DNA of 64,000 nucleotides, taken from positions 1 through 64,000 of the forward strand of contig JABMJD010000004.1 in assembly GCA_013201395.1 (NCBI GenBank), given 5' to 3'. Position 1 is the stretch's first letter. Every line of letters begins with the position of its first letter. A model generated the notes under the pieces. That model searched no databases and was not told the origin of the DNA. It was given only the letters and a program-made list of their open reading frames with translations. This document shows positions 29,042 to 39,088 of this stretch, one piece after another. Made by a program: the position numbers and the translations under genes. Source of the stretch: Candidatus Syntrophopropionicum ammoniitolerans. GTDB taxonomy: Bacteria > Bacillota > Desulfotomaculia > Desulfotomaculales > Pelotomaculaceae.

Positions 29042-30076
29042 CTACTTGCCCCGCGAAGCCATGTATGCAAGTAGATCAAGTACCCGCTCAGCATAACCCC
29101 ATTCGTTATCATACCAGGCAATAACCTTGACCATGTTTTCACCGACAACCATTGTTGATGTGGCATCAACAATCGCCGAATGAGGATCCCCTTTGAAGTC
29201 TGTAGATACCAGAGGCAGCTCGGTATAACCCAGAATACCCTTTAAATCCCCAGCTGCGGCTTCCTCTAAAGCAGCATTAACATCATCTGCCGTCACAGTT
29301 TTTTCTAATTCTACTACCAGGTCCACTGCTGAAACGGCAGGCAGGGGCACTCTAATGGCAAAGCCATTAATTTTGCCCTCTAATTCGGGCAGTACCAGCG
29401 CCACAGCCTTTGCTGCCCCGGTAGTAGTAGGAATAAGGGAAAGCGTGGCGGCCCTGCCCCGCCTCATGTCCCGGTGGGGCATATCAAGAAGCTGTTGATC
29501 GTTGGTAAAGGCGTGCACAGTAGTCATCAAACCCTTGACAATGCCAAACTGCTCATTTAGTACCTTGGCTACCGGAGCAAGGCAGTTGGTGGTACAGGAA
29601 GCGTTCGAAACCACATGGTGCCGGCTGGGGTTATATTCCTTCTCATTAACGCCCATTACTACAGTAAGGCACTCACCGCCTTTTGCCGGACCTGTTAAGA
29701 TCACCTTTTTGGCGCCCGCCTGGATATGCTCGGCGGCGATAGCAGGGTCGTTCAACACACCGGTTGATTCAACCACGTAATCTACACCAAGTTCTTTCCA
29801 GGGCAATCGGGTAGGCTCCCTTTCCGCCAGGATTTTTATGTGGTGACCATTGACAACGACAGCATCTTGCGTAAAACCAACTTCCTGATCAAAAACACCA
29901 TAGATAGAGTCATATTTAACCATATGCGCTATGGATTGAGCGTATGTGTCGGTAACTTGGATCCGCCTGGATTTATGATTTACTGCCATTACCTCAATGT
30001 CCGGGCGCTTCAGTGCGCACCTTAACACATCACGGCCAATTCTACCCAATCCATTAATCCCAATTTTATGCCCCAT
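29042..30076 (-). CDS. gap: Glyceraldehyde-3-phosphate dehydrogenase (type I)
   Basis: 344 aa, ATG with AAAGGAG upstream. NAD-binding INGLGRIGRDVLRCAL, active-site SNASCTTNCLAPVAKVLNE and the catalytic His near TVHAFTNDQQLLD. NAD specificity is likely from the D-x-x-loop region but is not certain. First gene of the glycolytic run. The 183 bases up to rpoN hold a perfect ATGACGTCAT palindrome at 30235-30244 just after the rpoN stop; no CggR gene or cggR-type operator is recognisable. Confidence 0.97.
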   Translation of the reverse strand: MGHKIGINGLGRIGRDVLRCALKRPDIEVMAVNHKSRRIQVTDTYAQSIAHMVKYDSIYGVFDQEVGFTQDAVVVNGHHIKILAEREPTRLPWKELGVDYVVESTGVLNDPAIAAEHIQAGAKKVILTGPAKGGECLTVVMGVNEKEYNPSRHHVVSNASCTTNCLAPVAKVLNEQFGIVKGLMTTVHAFTNDQQLLDMPHRDMRRGRAATLSLIPTTTGAAKAVALVLPELEGKINGFAIRVPLPAVSAVDLVVELEKTVTADDVNAALEEAAAGDLKGILGYTELPLVSTDFKGDPHSAIVDATSTMVVGENMVKVIAWYDNEWGYAERVLDLLAYMASRGK

Positions 30077-30259
30077 TATTATACGCTCCTTTCAGTTAGT
30101 ATCCCTACCCTGATAAATATAATTACTATTCTGTATACTCCGTTCTTATTCTCCGCATCTTTCCCAGATCCTGCCCTTAGCCGTTTTTCAAAGGACAAAA
30201 TAAAGCCCTAAATTTCCCGTCCATACCCTATAAAATGACGTCATTAATTTTGTTAACCA

Positions 30260-31672
30260 CTAATACCTAATCCTTTTCCCGATGGCAGGAATGTTTAATT
30301 CACTACGATACTTCGCCACAGTACGTCTAGAAATTTTAATTCCCTTTTGTTTTAGAAGATCCGATATTTTTTGATCATTTAAAGGTACCTTGCAGTCTTC
30401 TCTGGCGATAATTTCCTGGAGCATCTCCTTAATGCAAACGGATGATATTGCCGATCCGGTAATACCATGCAAGCCTGTACAAAAAAAGCTCTTCATTTCA
30501 AGTATACCCCTGGGGGTCTGCATATATTTGTTGGAGGTAGCCCTGCTAACAGTGGATTCATGCAAACCAACCTTTTCCGCAACATTCCTCAGGTTGAGGG
30601 GTTTTAAATATTTGATACCGTGGTCCAAAAAGTCCCTCTGCATATCTACCAAACAGTTTGCTACCTTGTATAAGGTTAGCCTTCTTTGTTCTATACTCCT
30701 AATCAGCCAGATAGCCGCGTTCAGTTTGCCTTCAACATAATTACGGGTTTGAGAATCGTAGTTTTTTTCCTTGGTCAGCACAGAACGGTAGGTAGAGTTG
30801 ATCATTATTTTTGGGGAAATCGAATCATTAACTAGAATTACATATTCCCCTTCCACTTTTTCCACAATAACATCAGGAACGATATAACGGTTATTACCGG
30901 AATCCGAAAAATTGCGTCCCGGCTTAGGATCTAATGTCTTTAATATATCAGCTGCCTCTTGGATTTCTTGCACACTTACGCCCAATTCCTGGGCTATTCG
31001 GGTAATCTTCCCGTCAGCCAGATAGCCCAGATAGCCTTCAATTAAATATCTAACAATCTCATTTTCAATGCCGAAAGCACTATACTGGATCATTAAACAC
31101 TCTTGTAGATTCCTAGCTCCAACGCCCGGCGGATCAAAACCCTGAATTAAAAGCAAAGCCCTTGCTACCTCAATTTGACTCACCTTCAACCTACCTGCAA
31201 CCTCTTCCAGTGACACCCGCAGGTAGCCTTTTTCGTCAATATTGCCGATTAGATACTCAGCAATTAAACGTTCTCTGTTCGTACATGGATTTAAACGGAG
31301 CTGTGAATGCAGGTATTCGGTGAATGTGGGAATACGGGATATAAAATTTTCATAATTGTACTCTTTTTGTTCCCATTTTCCTCCCTGCCGATCCAGGCCC
31401 AGATCACTGCTATCCTGAAAATACAACTCCCAGTCCAGGTCGTATTCCTTCTTATCCTCTGCCCCATCCCCCTTGTCCTTGTCCATGGACTCAAGACCTT
31501 TTTCCCGATCATCATTATCCAGTTCCAAAAGGGGGTTCTCCTGGAGCTGTTGTTCAATGTATCCGGCAAGTTCAAGTGAGGAGAGCTGTAGTACTGCTAT
31601 CGCCTGACGTAACTCCGGGGTCATAATCAATCTTTGTGTTTGCGCTATATTCAGCTCATAGCCCATTTTCAC
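30260..31672 (-). CDS. rpoN: RNA polymerase sigma-54 factor
   Basis: About 470 aa; GTG 31672 is chosen (GAGGAG ten bases upstream), giving MKMGYELNIAQTQRLIMTPEL. ATG 31666 is also possible. Region I is glutamine- and leucine-rich (LRQAIAVLQLSSLELAGYIEQQL), then an acidic stretch, then the core-binding region, the HTH and the terminal RpoN box (ISRRTVAKYRSELNIP). Directs transcription from -24/-12 promoters with an enhancer-binding activator. No activator gene is in the window. It sits just upstream of gap in the same orientation. Confidence 0.95.
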   Translation of the reverse strand: MKMGYELNIAQTQRLIMTPELRQAIAVLQLSSLELAGYIEQQLQENPLLELDNDDREKGLESMDKDKGDGAEDKKEYDLDWELYFQDSSDLGLDRQGGKWEQKEYNYENFISRIPTFTEYLHSQLRLNPCTNRERLIAEYLIGNIDEKGYLRVSLEEVAGRLKVSQIEVARALLLIQGFDPPGVGARNLQECLMIQYSAFGIENEIVRYLIEGYLGYLADGKITRIAQELGVSVQEIQEAADILKTLDPKPGRNFSDSGNNRYIVPDVIVEKVEGEYVILVNDSISPKIMINSTYRSVLTKEKNYDSQTRNYVEGKLNAAIWLIRSIEQRRLTLYKVANCLVDMQRDFLDHGIKYLKPLNLRNVAEKVGLHESTVSRATSNKYMQTPRGILEMKSFFCTGLHGITGSAISSVCIKEMLQEIIAREDCKVPLNDQKISDLLKQKGIKISRRTVAKYRSELNIPAIGKRIRY

Positions 31673-31724
31673 TGCGAACTCACTCCTCAAAAAAAATGGC
31701 GGTTCATGTTGTAATTAGTTCTCC

Positions 31725-31748
31725 GAAAAAAGGGCGTTTTCCTGCCCC
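31725..31748 (-). terminator. Possible terminator downstream of whiA
   Basis: GGGC and GCCC arms around an eight-base loop followed by TTTTTT on the minus strand, in the whiA-rpoN interval. Short stem. Confidence 0.4.
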
Positions 31749-31826
31749 AAAACCTGAATCATAACAAGATGCCTGTAACACATCCTGCCTTTTTGTGTGC
31801 AGTACACCCATACCCTTGAAACAAAG

Positions 31827-32777
31827 TCATGTTTTGCTGTCCCGTATTTTTTTGGCGATCTCCGCGATTTTTCTCAGGCGGTGGTTGACCCCCGACTTAC
31901 CAAGGGGTGACTGCATTAATTTCCCCAGCTCAGCCAGACACACACCGGGGTACTTCAACCGCAACTCCGCAATTTCCCTCAAGGGTTCAGGTATCTTTCC
32001 CAACCCCAGGGTGTCACTAATAAGATTAATATCTTCTATTTGCCGAATGGAAGCATTCACTGTTTTATTGAGATTTGCCGTCTCACAATTGACCAGGCGG
32101 TTGACATTGTTTCGCACATCCTTATAAATCCGGGCACTTTCAAAGTTGAGCAGGGCTGAGTGGGCGCCGATAATATTCAAAAACCTGACTATATGATCAC
32201 TCTCTTTTAGATATACAACATTCCAGTTCTTGCGCCGGGTAACCTTGGTAATCAGGTGGCTTTTATTCATGAGCCTGCCAATCGCCTCTGCAAATATTTT
32301 GTTGTCAGTGATAATCTCCAGGTGGTAATTCCCTTCAGGCCTGTTAACAGAACCCCCAGCGAGAAAAACACCCCGCAGGTAGGCACGCCGGCAGCATTCA
32401 CGGCGCAAAAGGTTGCGGGGCGCTATATCCCTTAAAAAACCTGATTCATCCAGCATGCCCAGCCTGTGGAGAATGTCACTTCCCCCCTGCCTTAAGGGAA
32501 CACGAATCAGATAGATATAGTTTTTTTTCAATCGTTTTTTTCTCTGCACCAATACCTCTGTCTGCAAGCCGAAAAGATCCTTTACAAGCGTTAATATTTT
32601 TCTAGCAACAGCTGCGTTTTCCGTCCTAACATGTAAAAAGAAACGTTGGCCGCTGCTAATCTGGACACTACCGTTCATTTTGATTAGGGCAGATAGCTCA
32701 GCTAGACGACAGCAGGGACGCCGGCCCAAAATACGGGCTAATTCGTTTTTGGTTACTGTCGAAAAAGACAAAACCAT
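31827..32777 (-). CDS. whiA: WhiA-family DNA-binding protein
   Basis: 316 aa. An N-terminal LAGLIDADG-like domain ([19 protein letters not shown] near residue 22; [20 protein letters not shown] near 125) and a C-terminal HTH ([26 protein letters not shown]) identify WhiA, linked to cell division in Bacillus and to sporulation in Streptomyces. It follows yvcK, with an intrinsic terminator between them, and precedes rpoN. ATG 32777 with AGAGGGG upstream. Confidence 0.93.
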   Translation of the reverse strand: MVLSFSTVTKNELARILGRRPCCRLAELSALIKMNGSVQISSGQRFFLHVRTENAAVARKILTLVKDLFGLQTEVLVQRKKRLKKNYIYLIRVPLRQGGSDILHRLGMLDESGFLRDIAPRNLLRRECCRRAYLRGVFLAGGSVNRPEGNYHLEIITDNKIFAEAIGRLMNKSHLITKVTRRKNWNVVYLKESDHIVRFLNIIGAHSALLNFESARIYKDVRNNVNRLVNCETANLNKTVNASIRQIEDINLISDTLGLGKIPEPLREIAELRLKYPGVCLAELGKLMQSPLGKSGVNHRLRKIAEIAKKIRDSKT

Positions 32778-32810
32778 TACCCCTCTTTCATTTTTGGTTA
32801 TATTATATCA

Positions 32811-32836
32811 CAAAAAAACACCTCACTATGAGGTGC
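32811..32836 (-). terminator. Terminator between yvcK and whiA
   Basis: CACCTCA and TGAGGTG arms with a three-base loop, then seven Ts, on the minus strand. It suggests whiA is not simply read through from yvcK. Confidence 0.85.
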
Positions 32837-32936
32837 TGTATTTGGTCTAGCAAACCAAGACAATATTATCAAAAAATAAAAACAGGCCTACAATAATGTT
32901 AACTTACCAATAGAGCCCCCTTAAATACCTTTTTTC

Positions 32937-34217
32937 TCATTGCAACACCTTTTCGGGGTTAACAAGCTCCAATATGGCCCCTGCCAGCCTATCGGGGTGA
33001 TGCCGAACAACATCTGTTTTATAGATGAAATCCCTACTAACGACCTTGACACCCAGCCTTTTTATCTCATTGATATCTGCTCTGACCGGTTCAGCCCCCT
33101 CATGCCGGTAACGGAATAAAAGCCTTGGTAGTATCTCTCCGTTGTTCAGGATTACATAATCTAATAATTTACCGGTGTGGTTGATGATCGCCTGCAGATG
33201 GGCGGATGCAGTGTAGCCGACAGTCTCACCCGGTTGGGTCATCACATTACACACATAAATCTTGGTAGCCTGTGCCCTGGCCAACGCCTCCGGCATGCCT
33301 TTTACCAACAGGTTAGGAATTATGCTGGTATAAAGGCTGCCCGGCCCCAGCACAACAGCATCGGCCTCCGCAATAGCCGCCAGCGCCCCTGCCAGCGGTA
33401 AACAGCGGGACGGCTTGAGATAAACCCTTTTGATAACACCATTGGCAAGGGGTATTTTGGACTCGCCTTTTACCACCCTGCCGTCCGTTAGCTCAGCATA
33501 TAGGGTCACATCAGAAAGAGTTGCCGGCAATACCTGACCACGAATAGCCAGGACTTTGCTCAAATTTCTCACCGCCAGATCAAACCTGCCGGTTATATCA
33601 GCCAGGGCAGCCAGCAACAAGTTGCCCATACTATGCCCCGCCAGCCCGCCATTGGAAAAACGGTATTGCAGCAACTCCTCCATTAGTGGCTCTTTATCAG
33701 CCAGGGCAACCAGGCAATTCCTAATATCCCCCGGTGGTAATATTCCCAACTCACCCCTCAGGCGTCCGGAACTACCGCCATCATCAGCCACAGTCACAAT
33801 AGCAGTCAGATTGCTGGTATATTTTTTTAAACCACGCAGCAATACGGATAATCCTGTCCCACCGCCGATAACCACAATTTTTGGGCCCCGTTTCAAACTT
33901 TGCCTGGCGTAAATTATAGCCGCCGCCTGGTTTTCCTCACCCGGAGCAAGCGCGCCCGCTATGGAATGAAATGCCTTTAGAATACTGAGAACCATAGTGC
34001 CCAAACCGGCTATAACAATAATAATACCTATCGGTTTGCTATACCCGTCACCTAAAAAAATATTCTCCCAATGATGGAGTGCATGGGCGAAATCCCCCAA
34101 TAGCCTGCCCTTCATTGAAAGATCAACACCGAGCAAGGCTATTAAGAAACTAGCCAGGGCAAGAAACAACCATCGTTTTATTTTCATCCCAGGGTACAAC
34201 CATTTAAGCACGACCAT
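32937..34217 (-). CDS. yvcK: YvcK/CofD-like protein with N-terminal membrane helices
   Basis: 426 aa. About 100 N-terminal residues carry two membrane segments (RWLFLALASFLIALLG; IGIIIVIAGLGTMVLSIL), then a CofD-like UPF0052 domain (KIVVIGGGTGLSVLLRGLKKY, VTVADDGGSSGRLRGELG, PPGDIRNCLVALA, EADAVVLGPGSLYTSIIPNLLV). YvcK in Bacillus affects growth on gluconeogenic carbon and cell shape. It lies 59 bases after rapZ, the common rapZ-yvcK-whiA order. Its membrane segments are seen in many clostridial homologues. Confidence 0.92.
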   Translation of the reverse strand: MVVLKWLYPGMKIKRWLFLALASFLIALLGVDLSMKGRLLGDFAHALHHWENIFLGDGYSKPIGIIIVIAGLGTMVLSILKAFHSIAGALAPGEENQAAAIIYARQSLKRGPKIVVIGGGTGLSVLLRGLKKYTSNLTAIVTVADDGGSSGRLRGELGILPPGDIRNCLVALADKEPLMEELLQYRFSNGGLAGHSMGNLLLAALADITGRFDLAVRNLSKVLAIRGQVLPATLSDVTLYAELTDGRVVKGESKIPLANGVIKRVYLKPSRCLPLAGALAAIAEADAVVLGPGSLYTSIIPNLLVKGMPEALARAQATKIYVCNVMTQPGETVGYTASAHLQAIINHTGKLLDYVILNNGEILPRLLFRYRHEGAEPVRADINEIKRLGVKVVSRDFIYKTDVVRHHPDRLAGAILELVNPEKVLQ

Positions 34218-34276
34218 TTTTTAGCCCCTAAATCTAATTTATCAGCAATCAGCAAGTTAACCAAAACAAAATATTT

Positions 34277-35143
34277 TTATGGCCTGTTTATATCTCTGTG
34301 TCGCACTGTTACCCGGTATTTTTTATTGCCCAGGACATCGCCAAGCCTATTGGCCAGGGCTACTGACCTATGCCTGCCTCCTGTACAGCCAATGGCAATT
34401 GCCAGGGTTGTTTTACCTTCGTTAATGTATTCGGGGATTAGAAATTCAACAAAATCTATAAATTTGTTCATGAATTTTTCTGTTACCGGAGATTTGAAAA
34501 CATAGTCTAAAACAGCCCTATCGTTGCCGGTTAAACTGCTTAGTTCCGGCTGGTAGTGCGGGTTAGAAAGAAAACGTACATCAATAACCAGATCAGAGTC
34601 CAGCGGTATGCCATATTTAAAACCAAAGGACACAACCGTCACGTGCAAGCCGGGATGACCGGTTTGATCAGCGAAAATTGCCGCAATTTCATCCTTCAGC
34701 TGTTTTGGCACCAGGCCCGAGGTGTCTATTATTTTATTTGCACGGCCTCGTAATTCTTGTAATAAACTGCGCTCCTTGCAGATAACCTCCAATACCTCCC
34801 CATAGGTGCTAAGTGGGTGTCGACGCCTGGATTCCTTAAAGCGTCTCACCAGGGTTTCATCGGAGGCTTCCAAGAAGAGAATTTCGTAGTGAATACCCCG
34901 GTTATTGAGATCATATAGGACCTCAAAAAGGGCGTTAAAAAACTCCCCTCCCCTAATATCTACACCCAATGCTATTTTATTAATCTTATTAGCCGCCTGT
35001 GCGCATAAGTCAGCAAACTTAAGAATTAGGGCCGGAGGCAGGTTGTCAATGCAATAGTAACCCAGGTCCTCCAAACTGTGGAGGGCCTGGGTTTTGCCCG
35101 CCCCGGAAAGACCGGTAACAACAACAAGTTTTGGTGCAGTCAT
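34277..35143 (-). CDS. rapZ: RapZ (YvcJ) nucleotide-binding adaptor
   Basis: 288 aa. Walker A ([24 protein letters not shown]), the conserved [11 protein letters not shown] motif and the C-terminal [18 protein letters not shown]. In E. coli it regulates glucosamine-6-phosphate synthesis through small RNAs; in Firmicutes (YvcJ) it hydrolyses nucleotides and affects competence. Its neighbours yvcK and whiA support the assignment. Confidence 0.94.
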   Translation of the reverse strand: MTAPKLVVVTGLSGAGKTQALHSLEDLGYYCIDNLPPALILKFADLCAQAANKINKIALGVDIRGGEFFNALFEVLYDLNNRGIHYEILFLEASDETLVRRFKESRRRHPLSTYGEVLEVICKERSLLQELRGRANKIIDTSGLVPKQLKDEIAAIFADQTGHPGLHVTVVSFGFKYGIPLDSDLVIDVRFLSNPHYQPELSSLTGNDRAVLDYVFKSPVTEKFMNKFIDFVEFLIPEYINEGKTTLAIAIGCTGGRHRSVALANRLGDVLGNKKYRVTVRHRDINRP

Positions 35144-35195
35144 GGCAACCCTCCATTATAAATTTAAAACCTCACCATATTAAGGTATAATTTAC

Positions 35196-35927
35196 CTAAA
35201 GTGCATTTATAATCATCTCTACCGGGAAACGCAACCTTTTCACTAGAGCCTGCCCAGAAGTAAACTCTCCCACATTTTCCGGGGAATGAGCATCGCTGTT
35301 TATAACCAGCTTTGCTCCCCACCGGGCAGCAGAATGTACTATTTCTTCTTTATTATAGTTATGGCCGGTGTTAATCTCAAGGGCAGTTTCCATTTTAGCG
35401 CAGGCCCGGGCAAGTTCGTTTATATCCACAGGCAACATTAAATCAGGATGGCTAATGATGTCAACAGGGTAGATATGAATAGTCTCGATTATGGCCTTGG
35501 TGTTGGCATTACGCATTTTTTCTCGCAGATTCCTACTGAACCTCAGGCCAAGGTTTGGCAGTGTGTAGAGCAAGGCTTCCCTTAGGTTCTCAGGCACATA
35601 GTAGGGGTGGTGGCCAACAATCAAAAGGTCCAGCTGCTTAATTATTTCTCCAGGCAGATCAATACGGCCGTCCCTGCTAATCACTGCTGCCTCCGCTCCC
35701 ACCAACACCTTAATATCCGGAAATAAGGGGGCTAGGGCTAAGGCTTCCTCCTTGATGGTGACGAATGTTTCCGGCCCAGCCACACCGATACCGATGCTAC
35801 TTGGGCCATGATCGGTTAGAGCAATCTCTTTCAGACCCCGCTTATTGGCTGCATCTATGTTTTGGGCCGGGGTCCCCCGGCCGTCACTGTATTTTGTATG
35901 GGTGTGGTAGTCCGCAAAAAGCTTCAC
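35196..35927 (-). CDS. PHP-domain metal-dependent phosphatase-like protein
   Basis: 243 aa from GTG 35927, which shares GTGA with the stop codon of the upstream isomerase gene; an in-frame ATG at 35945 lacks a site. Residues include the metal-binding motifs FADYHTHTKYSDGRG, ALTDHGPSS, VGHHPYYVP, IISHPDLMLP and NSDAHSPENVGEF. PHP proteins of this type (YcdX-like) are phosphatases or phosphoesterases; the substrate is unknown. The four-base overlap implies translational coupling to the sugar-phosphate isomerase, so a sugar-phosphate substrate is possible. Confidence 0.88.
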   Translation of the reverse strand: MKLFADYHTHTKYSDGRGTPAQNIDAANKRGLKEIALTDHGPSSIGIGVAGPETFVTIKEEALALAPLFPDIKVLVGAEAAVISRDGRIDLPGEIIKQLDLLIVGHHPYYVPENLREALLYTLPNLGLRFSRNLREKMRNANTKAIIETIHIYPVDIISHPDLMLPVDINELARACAKMETALEINTGHNYNKEEIVHSAARWGAKLVINSDAHSPENVGEFTSGQALVKRLRFPVEMIINAL

Positions 35928-37000
35928 TCCGCCGCTAACTCCCATTTGAGAAAGTCAATAGCCTTGACTGGTCCCGGATCGATGCCATATAACGCTGCCA
36001 GATACAGACTGGTATAGTCCCCCGTGTACACAAGGGAAAACAACCTGGCCAGATCCCCCTCACCAGAGGACCAGATCTCAGTAATACCGTCTATAGAGTC
36101 TTTTATTATATCCTTTGTAACTTCGATACGTTTTTGTATCCGTGGATGGTCCTGCTCATCCCTGAGGATAACCAGATGAATCTTGTTCAGGACTTCAAGG
36201 GGGTATTCAAAACCAACTATTTCATTATGGTTCAGTTCCGGGAACACGTTCCAATAAGCTGGTGCCTTGGCGTTTTCATTGATCTGTCCTTTCCACCTCT
36301 GGGCCACCACCTCAGTGGTACCGGTCACACCCCAAATAACGGGTAGTTTTTTATAAAATTTATGGGCCAGCTGTTTGGCAATATTCTTCTCCCGGGGCGA
36401 TTCAGGCCCAATTTTTTTCTGCAATTCCTTTATAAATCCGGCCATAGCAGTTGTCTCCTCAGTCATGTCCGGCAGCATACCCAGCCGCTGCAAGATCACA
36501 AGGGTGGGAATAAATAAATAGCCGGTAGCTGCTCTGGGGGCACAACCGGTGGGTATTCGCACAAGGGGAACACCGTCCTTTTCTACCATCCCGGCCAATT
36601 CCCCTCCGGTGGTTATAGCAATAACAGAAGCACCTCTGGTTCGTGCTTCCTTGTAAGCGCTCAAGGTTTCCTCAGTATTGCCGGAGTAACTTACCGCAAA
36701 TACCAGAGTGTCCGGCCCCACAAATCCGGGAAGGGAATAGTCTCTGTTTACAGTAATCGGCACCTGTATCTTGTCGGCTGTATAAACCCTCAGCAAATCC
36801 CCACCTATAGCCGAACCACCTAAACCAGTGACCACAATATTGGAGATAGCTTCAATTGAAGGCAATTCAACACTGCCGCAAATATCCCTAACAGCCAAAA
36901 GACACTGGGCCGGTAACCCGGCTAGAGCATCGATCATGCCGGTGGAATCCAAACGGCATAAACCTTCAAGGTTATTCAGATCAAATTGTTGCACCACCAT
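35924..37000 (-). CDS. Bifunctional phosphoglucose/phosphomannose isomerase
   Basis: 358 aa from ATG 37000 (GGAGGAG about ten bases upstream); the frame extends to 37096 inside the debranching gene and is not supported. A SIS-domain protein of the archaeal/clostridial PGI-PMI type: VTGLGGSAIGGDLL, FAVSYSGNTEETLSAYKEA, GCAPRAATGYL, and NHNEIVGFE near the C-terminal catalytic His. Interconverts glucose-6-phosphate or mannose-6-phosphate with fructose-6-phosphate. It overlaps the debranching enzyme gene (36981) by 20 bases and the PHP gene downstream, so the three are probably made together. Confidence 0.92.
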   Translation of the reverse strand: MVVQQFDLNNLEGLCRLDSTGMIDALAGLPAQCLLAVRDICGSVELPSIEAISNIVVTGLGGSAIGGDLLRVYTADKIQVPITVNRDYSLPGFVGPDTLVFAVSYSGNTEETLSAYKEARTRGASVIAITTGGELAGMVEKDGVPLVRIPTGCAPRAATGYLFIPTLVILQRLGMLPDMTEETTAMAGFIKELQKKIGPESPREKNIAKQLAHKFYKKLPVIWGVTGTTEVVAQRWKGQINENAKAPAYWNVFPELNHNEIVGFEYPLEVLNKIHLVILRDEQDHPRIQKRIEVTKDIIKDSIDGITEIWSSGEGDLARLFSLVYTGDYTSLYLAALYGIDPGPVKAIDFLKWELAAE

Positions 37001-39008
37001 ATAAAAAACTCTCCTCCAAATCCTTAATTTTTTTTGCCGCAGGCGGCTCAATTTCCAGAACATCCTCAATATAAGCCCGCAATACCTCAGCCACACTCCA
37101 GGCCTGGGCTATGGTACCCCTGGGCACAGCCGGTTCATCCCCGTCAAATATTTCCGAAATATAGCCCACACCATGATCATGCAAATGATCCCAAAAGGGT
37201 GAAATAAATAGCTGGGCTTGTTCGCGACTGGCCTTATTGTAATGGTTGGCCCGGCGGTAGGCGGTAATAAAGGGGCCAATTAACCAGCTCCATGCTGTCC
37301 CCTGGTGGTAAGCCCCATCCCTTTTAACACGATCCCCCCTATAGATTCCCACATATGCCGGATCCCATGGCGACAAACTACGAATACCATAGGTTACATA
37401 GAGTTCCGACCAGACCTTTTGCACAACACTCCTCATCTGTTTGATGGTTAGCATACTGTATGGAAGGCTTGCCGCCAACAACTGATTGGGCCTGACACTT
37501 TTGTCAACTCCGTCAATAGAAACCACATCATTGAGGTAGCCACCTTTTTCGTTCCAAAATTTTTGCTGAAAAGCTTTTCTAATCTTCTCCGGTAATGCTG
37601 CATATTCGGGTTTTTCCCCCAGCAGCTTAGAAACAGTGTTGTGTATCATCAAGGAATTATACCAAAGGGCGTTTATTTCCACAGCCTTGCCGTGCCGGGG
37701 TGTTACCACCCAATCGTCTACCTTGGCATCCATCCAGGTAAGCTGGACATGGGGCGACCCGGCCTGCAACAAACCATCTTCATCCATAGCAATATTATAT
37801 TCAGTGCCGGTCATATACCATTGGATAATCTCTTTTACTGCCGGGAAAAGACATTCCCTGACAAAATCGAGGTCGGCTGTATACAAGAGATATTTATAGA
37901 CAGCATTGACAAACCAGAGGGAAGCATCTACTGTATTAAATACCGGTTCGTTTCGGCCGTCAAAGAAGGCATTGGGCATAAGCCCATGGCGACAGTGATG
38001 CACAAAGGTTTGCAGGATTTCCTTCGCCTCCCGGAACCTCTTGGTAACCAGAGTCAGCCCGGGCAAAGATATCATGGTGTCCCGGCCCCAGTCAGCAAAC
38101 CAGGGATAGCCTGCTATAATGGTCTTCTTGCCTGTTGAAGACCGCTGTACAATAAAGGCATCTGCTGCACATGCTAAACACCGTATAAAATAATCCTCGC
38201 TGCCCGCTTGATCAACAACCCGGCAAATCCGTTCTTGTTCATTTTTAAGCAAATCCATACCGTTAGCACTAACTGCATCTCCGGTGGTAGCGATTATAGT
38301 AAACGTTTTGTTTTCTTCCGGGGAGAGGGGCACCTCAAAATATCCCGGTACATATAGATCCTCATAGGGATTTCCACCCCTTTCTTCCTCCACCGCATAT
38401 ACCAGATCGTTGTACCATTTCCCATCTTTAGTGTAACTCCCGGCATCACAGGACAGCCTTAACCAGGGAAGACCATCCCTTCCTTTAATTGAAACGGAAC
38501 TACCAATAATAGATTGGCTGAAGTCGATTTCTCCCTGCCGGGTAATATGATGGTGCCCACGACAGTTTACCATCGGGGTTAGCCTGAGCACGGCAGGCAG
38601 GGAACCGTTTAGCACCCGGTATAATATTACTGTGGTGTTGGCCCCATGCACCATAAAAATAGTTTTTTCCAGGAAGTTATCACCAAAACTATATACAAAG
38701 GTAGGAAACGGATTTATTTTTACCTGCTGAAGGTGAATAAAACCATGCTGGGTAAAACCGGATGCATGCTGGTTGGCCGCAAAATTATAGGTGCAGGGCT
38801 CACAAGAAAAGCGCTCATCCATCTTGCTCAGTAATACAATGCGCCTACCAGGAGGTTTTTGAGAAGCGATTAATAAACCGTGATATTTACTTGTATTGGC
38901 GTTAATAATAGTCCCTGATGCATAACCCCCGATGCCGTTGGTGACCAACCATTCTTTTTGGGTCCCTTGTTCAAAGGTACGCCAGTCATTTTTACCGAAG
39001 AAATACAT
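36981..39008 (-). CDS. Amylo-alpha-1,6-glucosidase (glycogen debranching enzyme, GDE)
   Basis: 675 aa from ATG 39008 (GGGAAGGGGTGG seven bases upstream). An N-terminal beta domain (EWLVTNGIGGYASGTIINANTSKYHG and GRRIVLLSKMDER) and an (alpha/alpha)6 GH133-type domain with IIAGYPWFADWGRDTMISLPG, VDASLWFVNAVYKYL and QGTAWSWLIGPF. It removes alpha-1,6 branch points of glycogen. It stands upstream of the isomerase and PHP genes, so glycogen breakdown and hexose-phosphate isomerisation are linked. No glgP/A/B gene is in the window. Confidence 0.92.
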   Translation of the reverse strand: MYFFGKNDWRTFEQGTQKEWLVTNGIGGYASGTIINANTSKYHGLLIASQKPPGRRIVLLSKMDERFSCEPCTYNFAANQHASGFTQHGFIHLQQVKINPFPTFVYSFGDNFLEKTIFMVHGANTTVILYRVLNGSLPAVLRLTPMVNCRGHHHITRQGEIDFSQSIIGSSVSIKGRDGLPWLRLSCDAGSYTKDGKWYNDLVYAVEEERGGNPYEDLYVPGYFEVPLSPEENKTFTIIATTGDAVSANGMDLLKNEQERICRVVDQAGSEDYFIRCLACAADAFIVQRSSTGKKTIIAGYPWFADWGRDTMISLPGLTLVTKRFREAKEILQTFVHHCRHGLMPNAFFDGRNEPVFNTVDASLWFVNAVYKYLLYTADLDFVRECLFPAVKEIIQWYMTGTEYNIAMDEDGLLQAGSPHVQLTWMDAKVDDWVVTPRHGKAVEINALWYNSLMIHNTVSKLLGEKPEYAALPEKIRKAFQQKFWNEKGGYLNDVVSIDGVDKSVRPNQLLAASLPYSMLTIKQMRSVVQKVWSELYVTYGIRSLSPWDPAYVGIYRGDRVKRDGAYHQGTAWSWLIGPFITAYRRANHYNKASREQAQLFISPFWDHLHDHGVGYISEIFDGDEPAVPRGTIAQAWSVAEVLRAYIEDVLEIEPPAAKKIKDLEESFLYGGATI

Positions 39009-39088
39009 TTTATGACCACCCCTTCCCATTAACACTAGAATGATCCGAGGTCTGTCAATTTATTCTGGAATACAGGCTGTAGGGGTTA

